The translations under genes and the position numbers were made by a program. From NCBI GenBank assembly GCA_965198565.1, contig OZ240665.1:4464001-4528000 (forward strand): a DNA stretch of 64,000 bases, given 5' to 3'. Shown here piece after piece: positions 43,188 through 51,909 of this stretch (its first letter is position 1; every line of letters starts with the position of its first letter). Below the pieces are notes generated by a model. It was not told where the DNA came from, searched no databases, and saw only the letters and a program-made list of their open reading frames with translations. The stretch comes from LMUY01 sp965198565 (GTDB taxonomy: Bacteria; Pseudomonadota; Alphaproteobacteria; Acetobacterales; Acetobacteraceae).

Positions 43188-44902
43188 GCTCCCAGGCCGA
43201 GCACGCGCAGCCGATCCTGGTAGAGCCCGGCAACATCGTCCTCCATAAGATCGGCTTGCGCGCAGGCGATTGGCATGGAGAGCACCGGGCAGTCGACGCG
43301 GCCGGCGAAGGCAAGCTGGATCAGGCGGCTCGGCGCCCAGACCTCGTGCGCCAAGGCCAGCGCGGCCTCGGGGACGCGGCTGGATTCCGCCAGCGGCACC
43401 ACGATGCGCAGCGCCTCCGCGGGCATTTGGCTCGACCAGGCGGGCAGTTCCGCGGCGAGTTGGTCGGCTTCCAGGCAAACCACTTGGACCCGCGCGAGCG
43501 ATGGCATGACAAACGCGCTGTCGAGCATTTCGACGGCGAACCTGCTGGCGAGCAGCGCGTGGAAGATGGCGCGGCCGCACTCGGCGGCACGGGTGCCGGG
43601 GGCCAAGGGGGCGATAACGGCGATGTCGATCTCGGCGCCGTTCTTGGGCGCAACGCGCGCCAGCTTGGAGCGCGCGCCAAGGCGGGCGGCCGCGGGCTGG
43701 CAGAGCGCCGGGTCGAATTGGAGTTCCGCGGCGGCATCGTTGACGAACCAGCGAACCAGGCTGCTGGCGTCGGCGGGGTTGCCCAGGTCGAGCGTGCTGG
43801 CGCGGTGGGCGTCGGCGGTCTGCAGGAGGCGCATGAAGTTGGTGACGAATTGACCCGGCGCGGGTCGGACAGCTTCGGGCCAGGGCTCGTCGAGAAAGTC
43901 CTCGTAGCTGCAGAACGGGTCGCCGGCCCAGAATGGGTGCCAGTCGCGGAACATCTGCCGCGCCAAGGCGGGGATGCGGGTGCCGGATGCGAACTGGCCG
44001 TAGGCATAGGGTGGGCCTAACTGCGCGCCATAGCCCGCCGTGAGCAAGGCTGCGGCATAGTGGTCGACCAGGGCTTGCAGGGGCGGGGCGAGTTCGCCGG
44101 CGAAACGCCAGCCGTGCTTGGACAGGCGCGATCGGTCGTGCGGGTTGAAGCCGCTGAAGTGAAAGAAGGTGAGTGGGGCGCCATCGACCGTCCAACCCTG
44201 ATCCGTCCGCTCGAGTTGGCGCTGCGACAGGTTCCAATAGGCGACGTTGAGCGCCGGGTCGTGCGCGATGACGGTGTGGGGGGCGAAGCCAGGTGCGAGG
44301 TCCATGAACTTCTGGTCGACGAACAAGCCTTGCGGCTGGTCATTGACGCACTCGTAGCGCAGCCGGCGCGCCCACCAGGAGAGCAGCGCCAAGGCCTCCT
44401 CGCTGCGGGAGGCGGCGAGGAAGCCCAGATTGTAGACGCCGGCGCGCATGATCCAGATGTCGTTGGGTTCGCGGTCGTCTTCGCAGGGGCCGGACAGATG
44501 CGGGGTGAGGAAAAACGACGCGCCGCCGCCGAGTGCGTCCAACACGGTGCGAACGGGAGCAAACAGCTCGATGTCCGGGTCGAAGTAGATCACCGCGTCG
44601 AAGCGGCGCTCCTCCAGCAAGTGGAGGAACATGAACGGCTTGAGCGCGGTGTTGAACTCCATGATGTCGTAGCGGAAAGCGAAGCTCGGAAAGTCTGGAA
44701 TGGGCAGGGTGTGGGCCTCGACGACGGTCCAGGCGCTGTCGCCCGCGGGCGGTGGTTCGGCGCTGCGGTCGGCCAGGCAGAGGAACAGGTCGGCCTCCGG
44801 GTGATGGCGGCGGACGGAAGCGAACAGCACGCGGGCAAACGGCAGGTAGTTGTTGGAGCAGATCGTGAAGATCGCGACGCGCTTAGGATGCGCCGAAGCC
44901 AT
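43184..44902 (-). CDS. Glycosyltransferase, GT-A-type N-terminal domain (paralogue of 48043 gene)
   Basis: A 572-residue cytoplasmic protein. The N-terminal 330 residues have a nucleotide-sugar transferase look: VAIFTICSNNYLPFARVLFASVRRHHPEADLFLC, FRYDIMEFNTALKPFMFLHLLE, the DxD-type VIYFDPDIELFAP, and GVYNLGFLAAS, GLFVDQKFMDLAPGF. The C-terminal part (about 400-570) resembles a partial GT-B-like lobe without the usual nucleotide-binding block. The protein at 48043-50247 shares the first part. Its ATG overlaps the stop of the GT2-GT4 gene by one base. Confidence 0.85.
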   Translation of the reverse strand: MASAHPKRVAIFTICSNNYLPFARVLFASVRRHHPEADLFLCLADRSAEPPPAGDSAWTVVEAHTLPIPDFPSFAFRYDIMEFNTALKPFMFLHLLEERRFDAVIYFDPDIELFAPVRTVLDALGGGASFFLTPHLSGPCEDDREPNDIWIMRAGVYNLGFLAASRSEEALALLSWWARRLRYECVNDQPQGLFVDQKFMDLAPGFAPHTVIAHDPALNVAYWNLSQRQLERTDQGWTVDGAPLTFFHFSGFNPHDRSRLSKHGWRFAGELAPPLQALVDHYAAALLTAGYGAQLGPPYAYGQFASGTRIPALARQMFRDWHPFWAGDPFCSYEDFLDEPWPEAVRPAPGQFVTNFMRLLQTADAHRASTLDLGNPADASSLVRWFVNDAAAELQFDPALCQPAAARLGARSKLARVAPKNGAEIDIAVIAPLAPGTRAAECGRAIFHALLASRFAVEMLDSAFVMPSLARVQVVCLEADQLAAELPAWSSQMPAEALRIVVPLAESSRVPEAALALAHEVWAPSRLIQLAFAGRVDCPVLSMPIACAQADLMEDDVAGLYQDRLRVLGLGA

Positions 44903-47847
44903 CACGCAGCGATGTCCTGCCAGACGCGGCCGGAGGCGCCGGCGCGCGGCTTCTGCGTGGCCGATTGGTTGAGCATGTCCTGCACGACTTTGAGGAACGC
45001 GTCCGTGCTCTGCTTCCAGTCGTACACGATGGCCGAGCGGCCCGGCGCCTCCGCGCTGCCGCGCTGCACCTCGCCCGCCAGCCACTCGCACGCGGCCAGG
45101 CTGCTGTTGGTGGTGGCGATGGGGAACTCGCGATGCGCCGGGATGTCCGAAGCCAGCACCGGCAAGCCCATGGCGAGCGCCTGGCTGATGCCGAGATTGT
45201 AGCCCTCCCATTTGGAGAAGCCCATATAGGCGTCGGCGGCGCGGTAGAGGTCGGCGAGCATCTCGTCGGACACGTTGGGGAACACAGTGAAGCCGAGCTG
45301 TTCGACCTGTTCCACGTCCTCGGGCGTGCCGGCGCCGGCGAGCACCCAGATCAGCGGCTTGGTCTGCTCCGGGTAGAGATAAGGAAATTCGCGCAAAATC
45401 CCGGCGATCTTGTCGAGCCCCTTATAGGCGCGCTCGTTCTCGTGAAAGCGGCACACGGTCAGCACGACGAAGCCATCGCTCCAGCCATGCGCGCGGCGGA
45501 GTTGCTCGCGTTGCGGGCGGAACGCTTCGGACCAGGCGGGCAAATGCGAATTGGCCAATCCGAGCACGATGGCGTCGCGGTTCAGGGTCTCGTCCTTGAC
45601 GGCCTTGGAGATGGTGGCGATGGTGGTGGTGAGCGCCGCCGCCTCCCGCTTCTGGTACCCGACGTCGAGCAGGTAGGACCGCACCGGGTCTTCGAACACC
45701 TCGGCGGGGGGCTCGCCATAGTCGTAGGCCAGCACCGGAATGTGGCCGCCAACCAGGATCGGCAGCGCGAAGAAGGGCGGCGTGTGGCAGATGATGAGCG
45801 ACATCCCACCCGCGAAGGCATACACCGCCGCCTCCTTGACCGAGCCTAGTTCGACGCGCTCGCAGCCCGGGAAGTCGAATTCGTTTTCTCCCAAGGGGCC
45901 GCCGAGGATCACGTCGTAGCCGGCCCCGGTCAGCGCCCTGGCGTGCTGCTGGATCACCAGGGGCACGCCGAACCCCTTCTTGTAGACGGCGCTCAACACC
46001 AACAGGCGCAGCTTGCGGTTGCTCAGGCGGGACCAGGGGCGGCGCACGCGGGGCGGCTCGGCCAATTCCCCCGCCTGCTCCAGCGACAGGTTCGGGTTGT
46101 AGGAAGGGTCGTCGTGAAAATACCCGCGGAAGCGGCGGCGGGTGTAGTTGGCCTCGCTGAAGTAGCGGACGTAGCGCTCGCGCGTGTTGTCGTGGCCGCG
46201 CGTCTTCGACTCGTCGTGGATCAGCAGCGGGTCGGCGACATAGATGTTGCGCAAGCCGGAGCACAGGCATTCCAGGCAGAACTTGGTGTCGTTCCAGGTG
46301 ACTTTCAGCACGGGGTCGAAACCGCCGACCTGGTTGAACACGTCCCGCCGCACGGCGACGCAAGCGCCGGTGACGAGGGACATTTCGCGCGTGTGGTCGA
46401 TGGCGGCGACGTCCTCCGGCCGCGCGTTGGTGAGCAGGTGCTGCACTGTCCCGCGGCTGCCCCCCGCCACGCAGCCGCCGTGCTGGATGGTGCCGTCGGG
46501 GAAGATGAGCTTGCCGCCGACCATGCCGACGCCGGGCTGCTTGGCGTAGGCCACGAGCTTGCTGAGCCAGGCCGGATCGTGCACCAGCGTGTCGTTGTTG
46601 AGCAGCACGAGGATGTCGCGCGTGGTGGCGCGGGCGCCGAGATTGTTGATCTCGGCGAAATTGAAGCTGCCCGGGTATTTCACCACCGTTACGTTCGGCC
46701 GGGTGGTCAGCTCCTCGAGAAAGGCGAGCGTCTCGGGCTCCACGGAGTTGTTGTCGACCACGACGATGTCGACCAGGCTGAGATCGTACGACGTCCGCTC
46801 GATGATGCTCTCGATGCAGGGCTTGAAGTGGCCAAGCCCATCACGCGTGGGAATGATGATGGCCACACCGGGGCCCGCATCCGCAAACGCCGGCAGGTCG
46901 TGCAATCGGTGCGGCGCCGCATCCTGCACGTGGAACAGGGTGAACGGCAGGTGTTCGACCCGGCGGTTCAGCGCCAGCCGGGCGGCGAGCCGGTCGTATC
47001 CGGCCAGGTCGAGGTGCGGCAGCGACTGCGCCATCTCGAGCGAAAGCGGCACCGAGTGGCGCAGCAGCATGCAGGGGCCGATATAGTTATAGCGTGCGAG
47101 GTATTCGGGCGAGAACTGCGGCTTGAACGCGGGCGACACGCGCTCGCCCTCGGCGTCGATCAGGTCGTGGTCGGAATAGACGATGTCGGATCCGGTTCGC
47201 AGCGCCGCTTCGAGAAACATGTAGAGCGACAGGCTGTTGAGCAGCGTGCTGCCGAAGCTGAGCAGAATGTAGTCGAAGCGCAGGCACAGCGCGTGGATTT
47301 GCCCCGCATCCGCCAACACCTCGATGCGCGGGTCGGCCGCGGCCGCGGCTTGGAGGCGGCCCTCGGCCTCGGCGGATAGACCGGGTGGGGGCACGATGGC
47401 CGCGCGCCACCCAGGATGCAGCGAGCTTTGCCAAGAGGCGATGATCTGGTCGAGCGAGCCGAGGCTCTGCTCCGGCAACACGGCCAGGATGAGCAAGTCC
47501 GGCAACTCGAGCGTCGCCAGATGGTGCTGGGCTGCGGCCAACTCCTGCTCCTGCAACGGATCGAAGCGTTCCAGCCAGTGCTTGTAGGCCAGGCGCGTAA
47601 TCTCGAAGACGGGAGAGACCGGTTCAGCGGCCTCCGGTTCGGGCGGGGTCGCCTCGATGGCCAGGACTTCGGGCGGAGCCGAGCGGATGAGCCACAGCCG
47701 AACCCCGATCAGCCCTTCCCGCGTCGTGACGAACCAGAGGTTGCCAGCGAGCCGGCGCAGGTTGCGGTCCCGCCGATAGATCGCGGCCAGCGTGGCTAAA
47801 CCCTTCATGATAAACCGGATTTGCCTTCTGGTCCGTTCCAGCCTCAT
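44902..47847 (-). CDS. Bifunctional glycosyltransferase, GT2 plus GT4 domains
   Basis: A 981-residue fusion and first gene of the minus-strand glycan run. Residues about 1-330 form a helical and degenerate transferase region. Residues about 345-590 are a GT2 domain (GVAIIIPTRDGLGHFKPCIESI, IVVVDNNS, ILVLLNNDTLVHDPAWL, GACVAVRRDVFNQVGGFD). Residues about 640-965 are a GT4 domain (VLTVCRFHENERAYKGLDKIAGIL, MGFSKWEGYNLGISQALAMGLPVLASD). It probably adds two sugars in succession to a surface polysaccharide. Two starts are possible, 47847 and the ATG at 47808 (MKGLATLAAIYRR). Confidence 0.9.
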   Translation of the reverse strand: MRLERTRRQIRFIMKGLATLAAIYRRDRNLRRLAGNLWFVTTREGLIGVRLWLIRSAPPEVLAIEATPPEPEAAEPVSPVFEITRLAYKHWLERFDPLQEQELAAAQHHLATLELPDLLILAVLPEQSLGSLDQIIASWQSSLHPGWRAAIVPPPGLSAEAEGRLQAAAAADPRIEVLADAGQIHALCLRFDYILLSFGSTLLNSLSLYMFLEAALRTGSDIVYSDHDLIDAEGERVSPAFKPQFSPEYLARYNYIGPCMLLRHSVPLSLEMAQSLPHLDLAGYDRLAARLALNRRVEHLPFTLFHVQDAAPHRLHDLPAFADAGPGVAIIIPTRDGLGHFKPCIESIIERTSYDLSLVDIVVVDNNSVEPETLAFLEELTTRPNVTVVKYPGSFNFAEINNLGARATTRDILVLLNNDTLVHDPAWLSKLVAYAKQPGVGMVGGKLIFPDGTIQHGGCVAGGSRGTVQHLLTNARPEDVAAIDHTREMSLVTGACVAVRRDVFNQVGGFDPVLKVTWNDTKFCLECLCSGLRNIYVADPLLIHDESKTRGHDNTRERYVRYFSEANYTRRRFRGYFHDDPSYNPNLSLEQAGELAEPPRVRRPWSRLSNRKLRLLVLSAVYKKGFGVPLVIQQHARALTGAGYDVILGGPLGENEFDFPGCERVELGSVKEAAVYAFAGGMSLIICHTPPFFALPILVGGHIPVLAYDYGEPPAEVFEDPVRSYLLDVGYQKREAAALTTTIATISKAVKDETLNRDAIVLGLANSHLPAWSEAFRPQREQLRRAHGWSDGFVVLTVCRFHENERAYKGLDKIAGILREFPYLYPEQTKPLIWVLAGAGTPEDVEQVEQLGFTVFPNVSDEMLADLYRAADAYMGFSKWEGYNLGISQALAMGLPVLASDIPAHREFPIATTNSSLAACEWLAGEVQRGSAEAPGRSAIVYDWKQSTDAFLKVVQDMLNQSATQKPRAGASGRVWQDIAA

Positions 47848-47972
47848 CCATCATCTCCGGCGACCCTAAGGGGAGTGCCCTAGGGCTGCCGCACACGGTA
47901 GTCAATCGCCGCGGGATCGGCTGGCCCGGCGTTCGCATGCCGGCGACCCTGAAACGATGCGGGGCGCAGCGC

Positions 47973-48002
47973 TTGACAGCGGGCCGCGGGTTCGGTCCGT
48001 AT
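47973..48002 (+). promoter_or_regulatory. Putative promoter for the plus-strand glycosyltransferase run
   Basis: A perfect TTGACA at 47973-47978 is followed after 18 bases by CCGTAT (47997-48002), 40 bases before the ATG at 48043. The -10 box is weak. The 195-base gap between the two divergent glycosyltransferase runs should hold promoters in both directions; no second one was recognised. Confidence 0.35.
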
Positions 48003-48042
48003 CGGCCATGGTGGCCGCGGAACGGAGTAGGACGAGCTGCCC

Positions 48043-50247
48043 ATGCGCTTGGCTGTTTTCACCATCGCCGCCAATCCGTTCGTGGCCCAGGCGCAGGTGC
48101 TGCTGCAAACGGTGCGGCGGTTCCTGCCGCTGGCCGAGTCGTTCCTGATCCTGGCCGACGAGCGGCATCCAGCGGTGCCCTATCCGGCCGGCTGCAGCGT
48201 GATTGCCGCGCGCGAGCTGGGCATCGCGGATTTCGCCGGGTTTTCCTTCCGGTATGACAGGATGGAGTTTGCCGCTGCGTTGAAGCCGCTGGCCTTGCTG
48301 CACTTGCTGGGGCCGCGCGGCTACACCCACTGCCTTTACTTCGATCCCGATATCGAGCTGTTCAGCCCCCTGCCCTCGGTCATGCACGCGCTGGCGGCGA
48401 ACGCCTCGCTCATCCTCACGCCGCAAATCCTGGCGCCGGCCGAGCAGCGCCACGCGCCCAACGATACCACGATGCTGCGCGAGGGCGTGTTCAACCTGGG
48501 CTTCCTCGGGGTGAGCGGCACGGCGGAGGCGCGCAACCTGCTGGCCTGGTGGGCGCGCTGGTTGCGCTGGCGCTGCGTCGACGACCGGCCGATCGGCTTG
48601 TTCGTGGACCAGAAGTTCATGGACCTGGCGCCGGGGTTCGGGCGCAGCGTCCACATCCTACACGACCCTGGGCTGAATGTTGGCCCCTGGAACGTCCTGC
48701 AGCGCCAATTCGACCCGGCGCACCCGGCTGGCCCGCAGGCGGGGGGCGGCGCTCTGGGCTTCTTCCACTATCACGGGTTCGACACGGTCCGGGAGCACAC
48801 CCTGCCGCTTGCGTGGCGGGAGTTCCTGGCGGGCTATGCCGAACGGCTGCTGGCGGCCGGGCACGGCGAGATTCCACCCGACTGCTACGCCTACGGCCGG
48901 TTCGCCTCGGGGGTGCCGATCCCCACCGTCGCGCGCCGGCTGTTCCGCGACGACTACGCGGCTTGGGCCGGCGATCCGTTCCACAGCTTCGAACGCTGGT
49001 GCCATTTGCCGGCGCTGCATGCGGTCACGGGGCTGGGGACGGCGATCCCGAGCCTGGTGATGCAGTGGCTGCATGCCCGCAGCCCCGAGCTGGCGGCGTT
49101 CTCCCTGTCGCAAGCGGAGGGGGTGGCGCGGACCACGCGCTGGTGGCTCGAGCAAGGGCCGGCGCTGGGCATCGACCGCCGCTTCCTCGAGCCGCAGGCC
49201 CTGGCCGCCGGGCGCCGCGCGCTCCCGCTGGCCCCGAGTTGCCCGGCGCCAGAGCCCGGCCGGGCGGACGTGACGCTGATCGCGGCGGATGGTCCCGCCC
49301 GGCCGGTGGCACAGGCCGTGGCGGCAGGGCTGCGGCTCGCCGTGGAGAGCGTGGAGGAGCTGGACGGCGCAGCCGCGGCCGCGAACGGGCGGTGGGTCGG
49401 CTTCTGCCTGCCGCTGGAGCAGCTTGCAGCGGCGGCAGGGCGGGCGCGATCCGATGGCTACCGGGTGTTCATTCCGTCGGGAGAGCGGGTGGCTCTGTCG
49501 CCGGAGAGCCGGGACGCGCTGGGCCAGGTGGACGAGGTCTGGGCGCCCACGCGCTTCATCCAGGCAGCGTTGGTCTGCGAGACGGACCGCCCGGTGCTGC
49601 ACATGCCCGTGGCGTGGCAGCTTGCCGACGCGGCCAGCGTGGACGGCGCTGGCGAGGCCCACATCCTCGCTGTCGGCGATGGGCTGCCGGGCTGCGGCGA
49701 GCTCCGGGCCGCGTTGCGCGCCTACCAGCTCGCCTTCGCGCGATGGCCGGCGGCGCCGCGGCTGGTGATCCAGGCCGGGCAGCCGGATGCGTGGGATGAC
49801 GAACTGGCCAGCATGGTTGCCGCGACGGAGGGGGTGAGCGTCGCTGCCCCAGACCCATCGGCGCCGGGCCGGATGAGCGGGGCGGCTTGCGTGCTGTCGC
49901 TGCACCGTGGCGAAGCCTTGGGGCTGCCGGTGTTGCGCGCCATGGCCTGCGGCGTGCCGGTGGTTGCCACCGATTACGGCGGCTGCACCGACCTGCTCAC
50001 GCCGCAGACCGGCTTCCCGGTGGAGTACCGGCTCGACGGCGGCATGGCGGAGGTCGACCCGCGGCACGCAGCATGGTGGCTGCAACGTGTGTTCGACCGG
50101 CCGGAGGAGGCGCGCCGCCGGGCTGCGACGGCGCGGCGAGCCTTGGCCAGCGCCTGCGACCCGGCGAGGGTGGCGGGGGCACAGGCGCAGCGCTTGCAGG
50201 AGCTGGGGCTGCTGCCGGCCGCAGCCCGTAGCCTTGCGCTGGCATGA
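48043..50247 (+). CDS. Glycosyltransferase with GT-A-like and GT4-like lobes
   Basis: A 734-residue protein. Residues 1-330 parallel the gene at 43184: LAVFTIAANPFVAQAQVLLQTVRRFLP, FRYDRMEFAAALKPLALLHLL, the DxD-type CLYFDPDIELFSP, GVFNLGFLGVS and GLFVDQKFMDLAPGFG. The C-terminal region (about 510-720) contains the GT4 donor-site block LSLHRGEALGLPVLRAMACGVPVVATDYGGCTDLL. It thus looks like a complete version of which the 572-residue paralogue is shorter. It starts the plus-strand run and overlaps the next gene by 4 bases. Confidence 0.87.
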   Translation: MRLAVFTIAANPFVAQAQVLLQTVRRFLPLAESFLILADERHPAVPYPAGCSVIAARELGIADFAGFSFRYDRMEFAAALKPLALLHLLGPRGYTHCLYFDPDIELFSPLPSVMHALAANASLILTPQILAPAEQRHAPNDTTMLREGVFNLGFLGVSGTAEARNLLAWWARWLRWRCVDDRPIGLFVDQKFMDLAPGFGRSVHILHDPGLNVGPWNVLQRQFDPAHPAGPQAGGGALGFFHYHGFDTVREHTLPLAWREFLAGYAERLLAAGHGEIPPDCYAYGRFASGVPIPTVARRLFRDDYAAWAGDPFHSFERWCHLPALHAVTGLGTAIPSLVMQWLHARSPELAAFSLSQAEGVARTTRWWLEQGPALGIDRRFLEPQALAAGRRALPLAPSCPAPEPGRADVTLIAADGPARPVAQAVAAGLRLAVESVEELDGAAAAANGRWVGFCLPLEQLAAAAGRARSDGYRVFIPSGERVALSPESRDALGQVDEVWAPTRFIQAALVCETDRPVLHMPVAWQLADAASVDGAGEAHILAVGDGLPGCGELRAALRAYQLAFARWPAAPRLVIQAGQPDAWDDELASMVAATEGVSVAAPDPSAPGRMSGAACVLSLHRGEALGLPVLRAMACGVPVVATDYGGCTDLLTPQTGFPVEYRLDGGMAEVDPRHAAWWLQRVFDRPEEARRRAATARRALASACDPARVAGAQAQRLQELGLLPAAARSLALA

Positions 50248-50840
50248 CGATGCCCCCACCGCCCTTACCCGAGCCGGCCTTGTCGGACGAGACCGAGCTC
50301 GACCGGGTTCGCCGGGCGCTGGCGGAGGCGCGGGCGGACCTGCAGCGGCACGGCGCGGCCTTGTCCCGGCTGCAGGCGGACGTGATGGCCTCGCGCCTCG
50401 AAGTGGCCGCCGTGCGCACCGAGGCCGGCAATTACCGGACCTATTTCCAGACGTCGCAATCCGCCGTGGCAGCGGCGCAGGGCCATATCGAGGAGTTGCG
50501 GGCGTTCGCAGCGGAGCGCGAGGCCGAAATCGCCCGGCTGCACGCTGCGCTGGCGGCTTCACTGCCAGTGGCCAGTGCGTCGGCAGTGCTCTTGTCGGCA
50601 GCTTCACGGTTGCCGCGCCGGCTGTGGGCGCGCGGGTTCGGCGCCGCCCGGACCATGGCGCAGTCGCGCGGCCGCCTGCCCCAGCCCGAAGCCGCTCCGG
50701 CGCCCGCCACCCCCACCCCGAGCGACCCCAACGAGAGCTACACCTTCAAGCCTGGCATCTTGCCGCCTGGTCAGGAGCCCGCGGAGGCGCAAGCCACCGT
50801 GTCGCTGGACGAGCTCTACCGTTTGTCCCGGTCACCCTGA
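50244..50840 (+). CDS. Coiled-coil protein of the glycan locus
   Basis: A 198-residue protein with no family I recognise. Residues 15-110 are a long predicted coiled coil (DRVRRALAEARADLQRHGAALSRLQADV, AQGHIEELRAFAAEREAEIARLHAAL). A short hydrophobic helix follows (ASASAVLLSAASRLPRRLWARGF), and then a Pro/Ala-rich tail ending SLDELYRLSRSP. It overlaps the preceding glycosyltransferase gene by 4 bases and precedes another by 7, so it is translated with them. Like the 113-residue protein of the other run it may be a scaffold. Confidence 0.75.
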   Translation: MTMPPPPLPEPALSDETELDRVRRALAEARADLQRHGAALSRLQADVMASRLEVAAVRTEAGNYRTYFQTSQSAVAAAQGHIEELRAFAAEREAEIARLHAALAASLPVASASAVLLSAASRLPRRLWARGFGAARTMAQSRGRLPQPEAAPAPATPTPSDPNESYTFKPGILPPGQEPAEAQATVSLDELYRLSRSP

Positions 50841-50847
50841 GCGCGCC

Positions 50848-51909
50848 ATGCCGACGGTGTTTCTCAGCCAGGCGCTCGAGGGGGAGCGCTTGATCCATGG
50901 GCCGCGCCAGGCAGCGACGGCCCGCACGGCCCGGCGATGGGAGACTCTGGCGGGGCTCTATGCCGCAAGCTTGGAAGCCTGCGGCTGCCGGGTGGAACGC
51001 GTGGTGCGGCCGGAAATCTACCAGACGGCGGCGGCGCGCCAGGTCTTGGGCGTGCACGCCGGGGATTGGCACCTCGCGGTCAAGCCGATCGAGCATGTGC
51101 GGCCGTTCCATGGCCTGCCCAACGTGTTCGTCTGCGATTGGCCCTATCCGGAGTTGTCGAGCAGGATGCTGGGCGGGTTCCCCTTCTTCAACCAGATGCG
51201 GATGCTGCGAATGGCCGACGCGGTGATGTGCTGCACCGAGTTCACGGCGCAGACGTTGCGCGGCGCGGGGCTGGAGCGGGTGCTCACCCTACCGCCCGCG
51301 ATCCATTGCCAAACCCGCCCCACTCCCGTCCTGCCAGGCCAGCGTTTCTTGTGCGCCGCCGAAGCCGGCCCGCTCGGCCCCATCATCGAGGGCTTTGCCC
51401 AGGCGGCGGCGCAGCGGCCGGATCTGCGGTTGGTGGTCTGCGGGGATGGGCTCGATGCGGCGGCGGGCGAGCCGTTCGTCACCCGTGCAGATAGGTCGGA
51501 ACTGGAGTCGCTGCTCGGCGAGGCGGACTTCTTCCTGTGCGGCGCGGCGGCCTCCGGGCTGAGCCTGCCGCTCGTGCAGGCCATGCTGGCGGGGGTGCCG
51601 CTGGTCACCGCCCTGAGCTCCGGGACGGCGAGCCTGCTGCCGGAGGGCGCCGCGGTGCCGATCGCGACCCGGCGCGACACCGTCGGCGCGGACGACGAGC
51701 CGATCGGGCGCTTCATGCCGTTGACGTGCCACCCGCCCACCGCCGAGGGCGTGCGGGACGCAGTGCTCGCGGCAGCCGGGCTGGACGCCGCGTCCCGGGC
51801 GCGATTGGCGGCGCTGGCGCGGGAGAGTGCGGAGCGCCGGTTTGGCACCCCGGCATTTGCCGCGGGCTTGGTGGAGCTGGGCGACCTGCTCACACCGGGC
51901 GCAGCATGA
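50848..51909 (+). CDS. GT4/GT-B-type glycosyltransferase
   Basis: A 353-residue protein with a GT-B layout: MPTVFLSQALEGERLIHGPRQ at the start, an acceptor lobe with NVFVCDWPYPELSSRMLGGFPFFNQMRML, and a donor lobe with LRLVVCGDGLDAAAGEPFV and FFLCGAAASGLSLPLVQAMLAGVPLVTALSSG (GT4-like E-x7-E region partly lost, with Ser-Gly-Leu in place of the usual Glu). It may be less active or use another donor. It is coupled to the next gene by an ATGA overlap. Confidence 0.8.
   Translation: MPTVFLSQALEGERLIHGPRQAATARTARRWETLAGLYAASLEACGCRVERVVRPEIYQTAAARQVLGVHAGDWHLAVKPIEHVRPFHGLPNVFVCDWPYPELSSRMLGGFPFFNQMRMLRMADAVMCCTEFTAQTLRGAGLERVLTLPPAIHCQTRPTPVLPGQRFLCAAEAGPLGPIIEGFAQAAAQRPDLRLVVCGDGLDAAAGEPFVTRADRSELESLLGEADFFLCGAAASGLSLPLVQAMLAGVPLVTALSSGTASLLPEGAAVPIATRRDTVGADDEPIGRFMPLTCHPPTAEGVRDAVLAAAGLDAASRARLAALARESAERRFGTPAFAAGLVELGDLLTPGAA

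Noticed and set aside
43184..45211. A longer start for the 572-residue glycosyltransferase
   Set aside because: The first 100 residues would overlap the end of the GT2-GT4 gene and show no similarity; the ATG at 44902 overlaps the upstream stop as TGATG.
47848..48042. tRNA or small RNA gene in the divergent gap
   Set aside because: No cloverleaf arms or CCA end could be drawn; the other intergenic gaps were also examined without finding a tRNA or rRNA.
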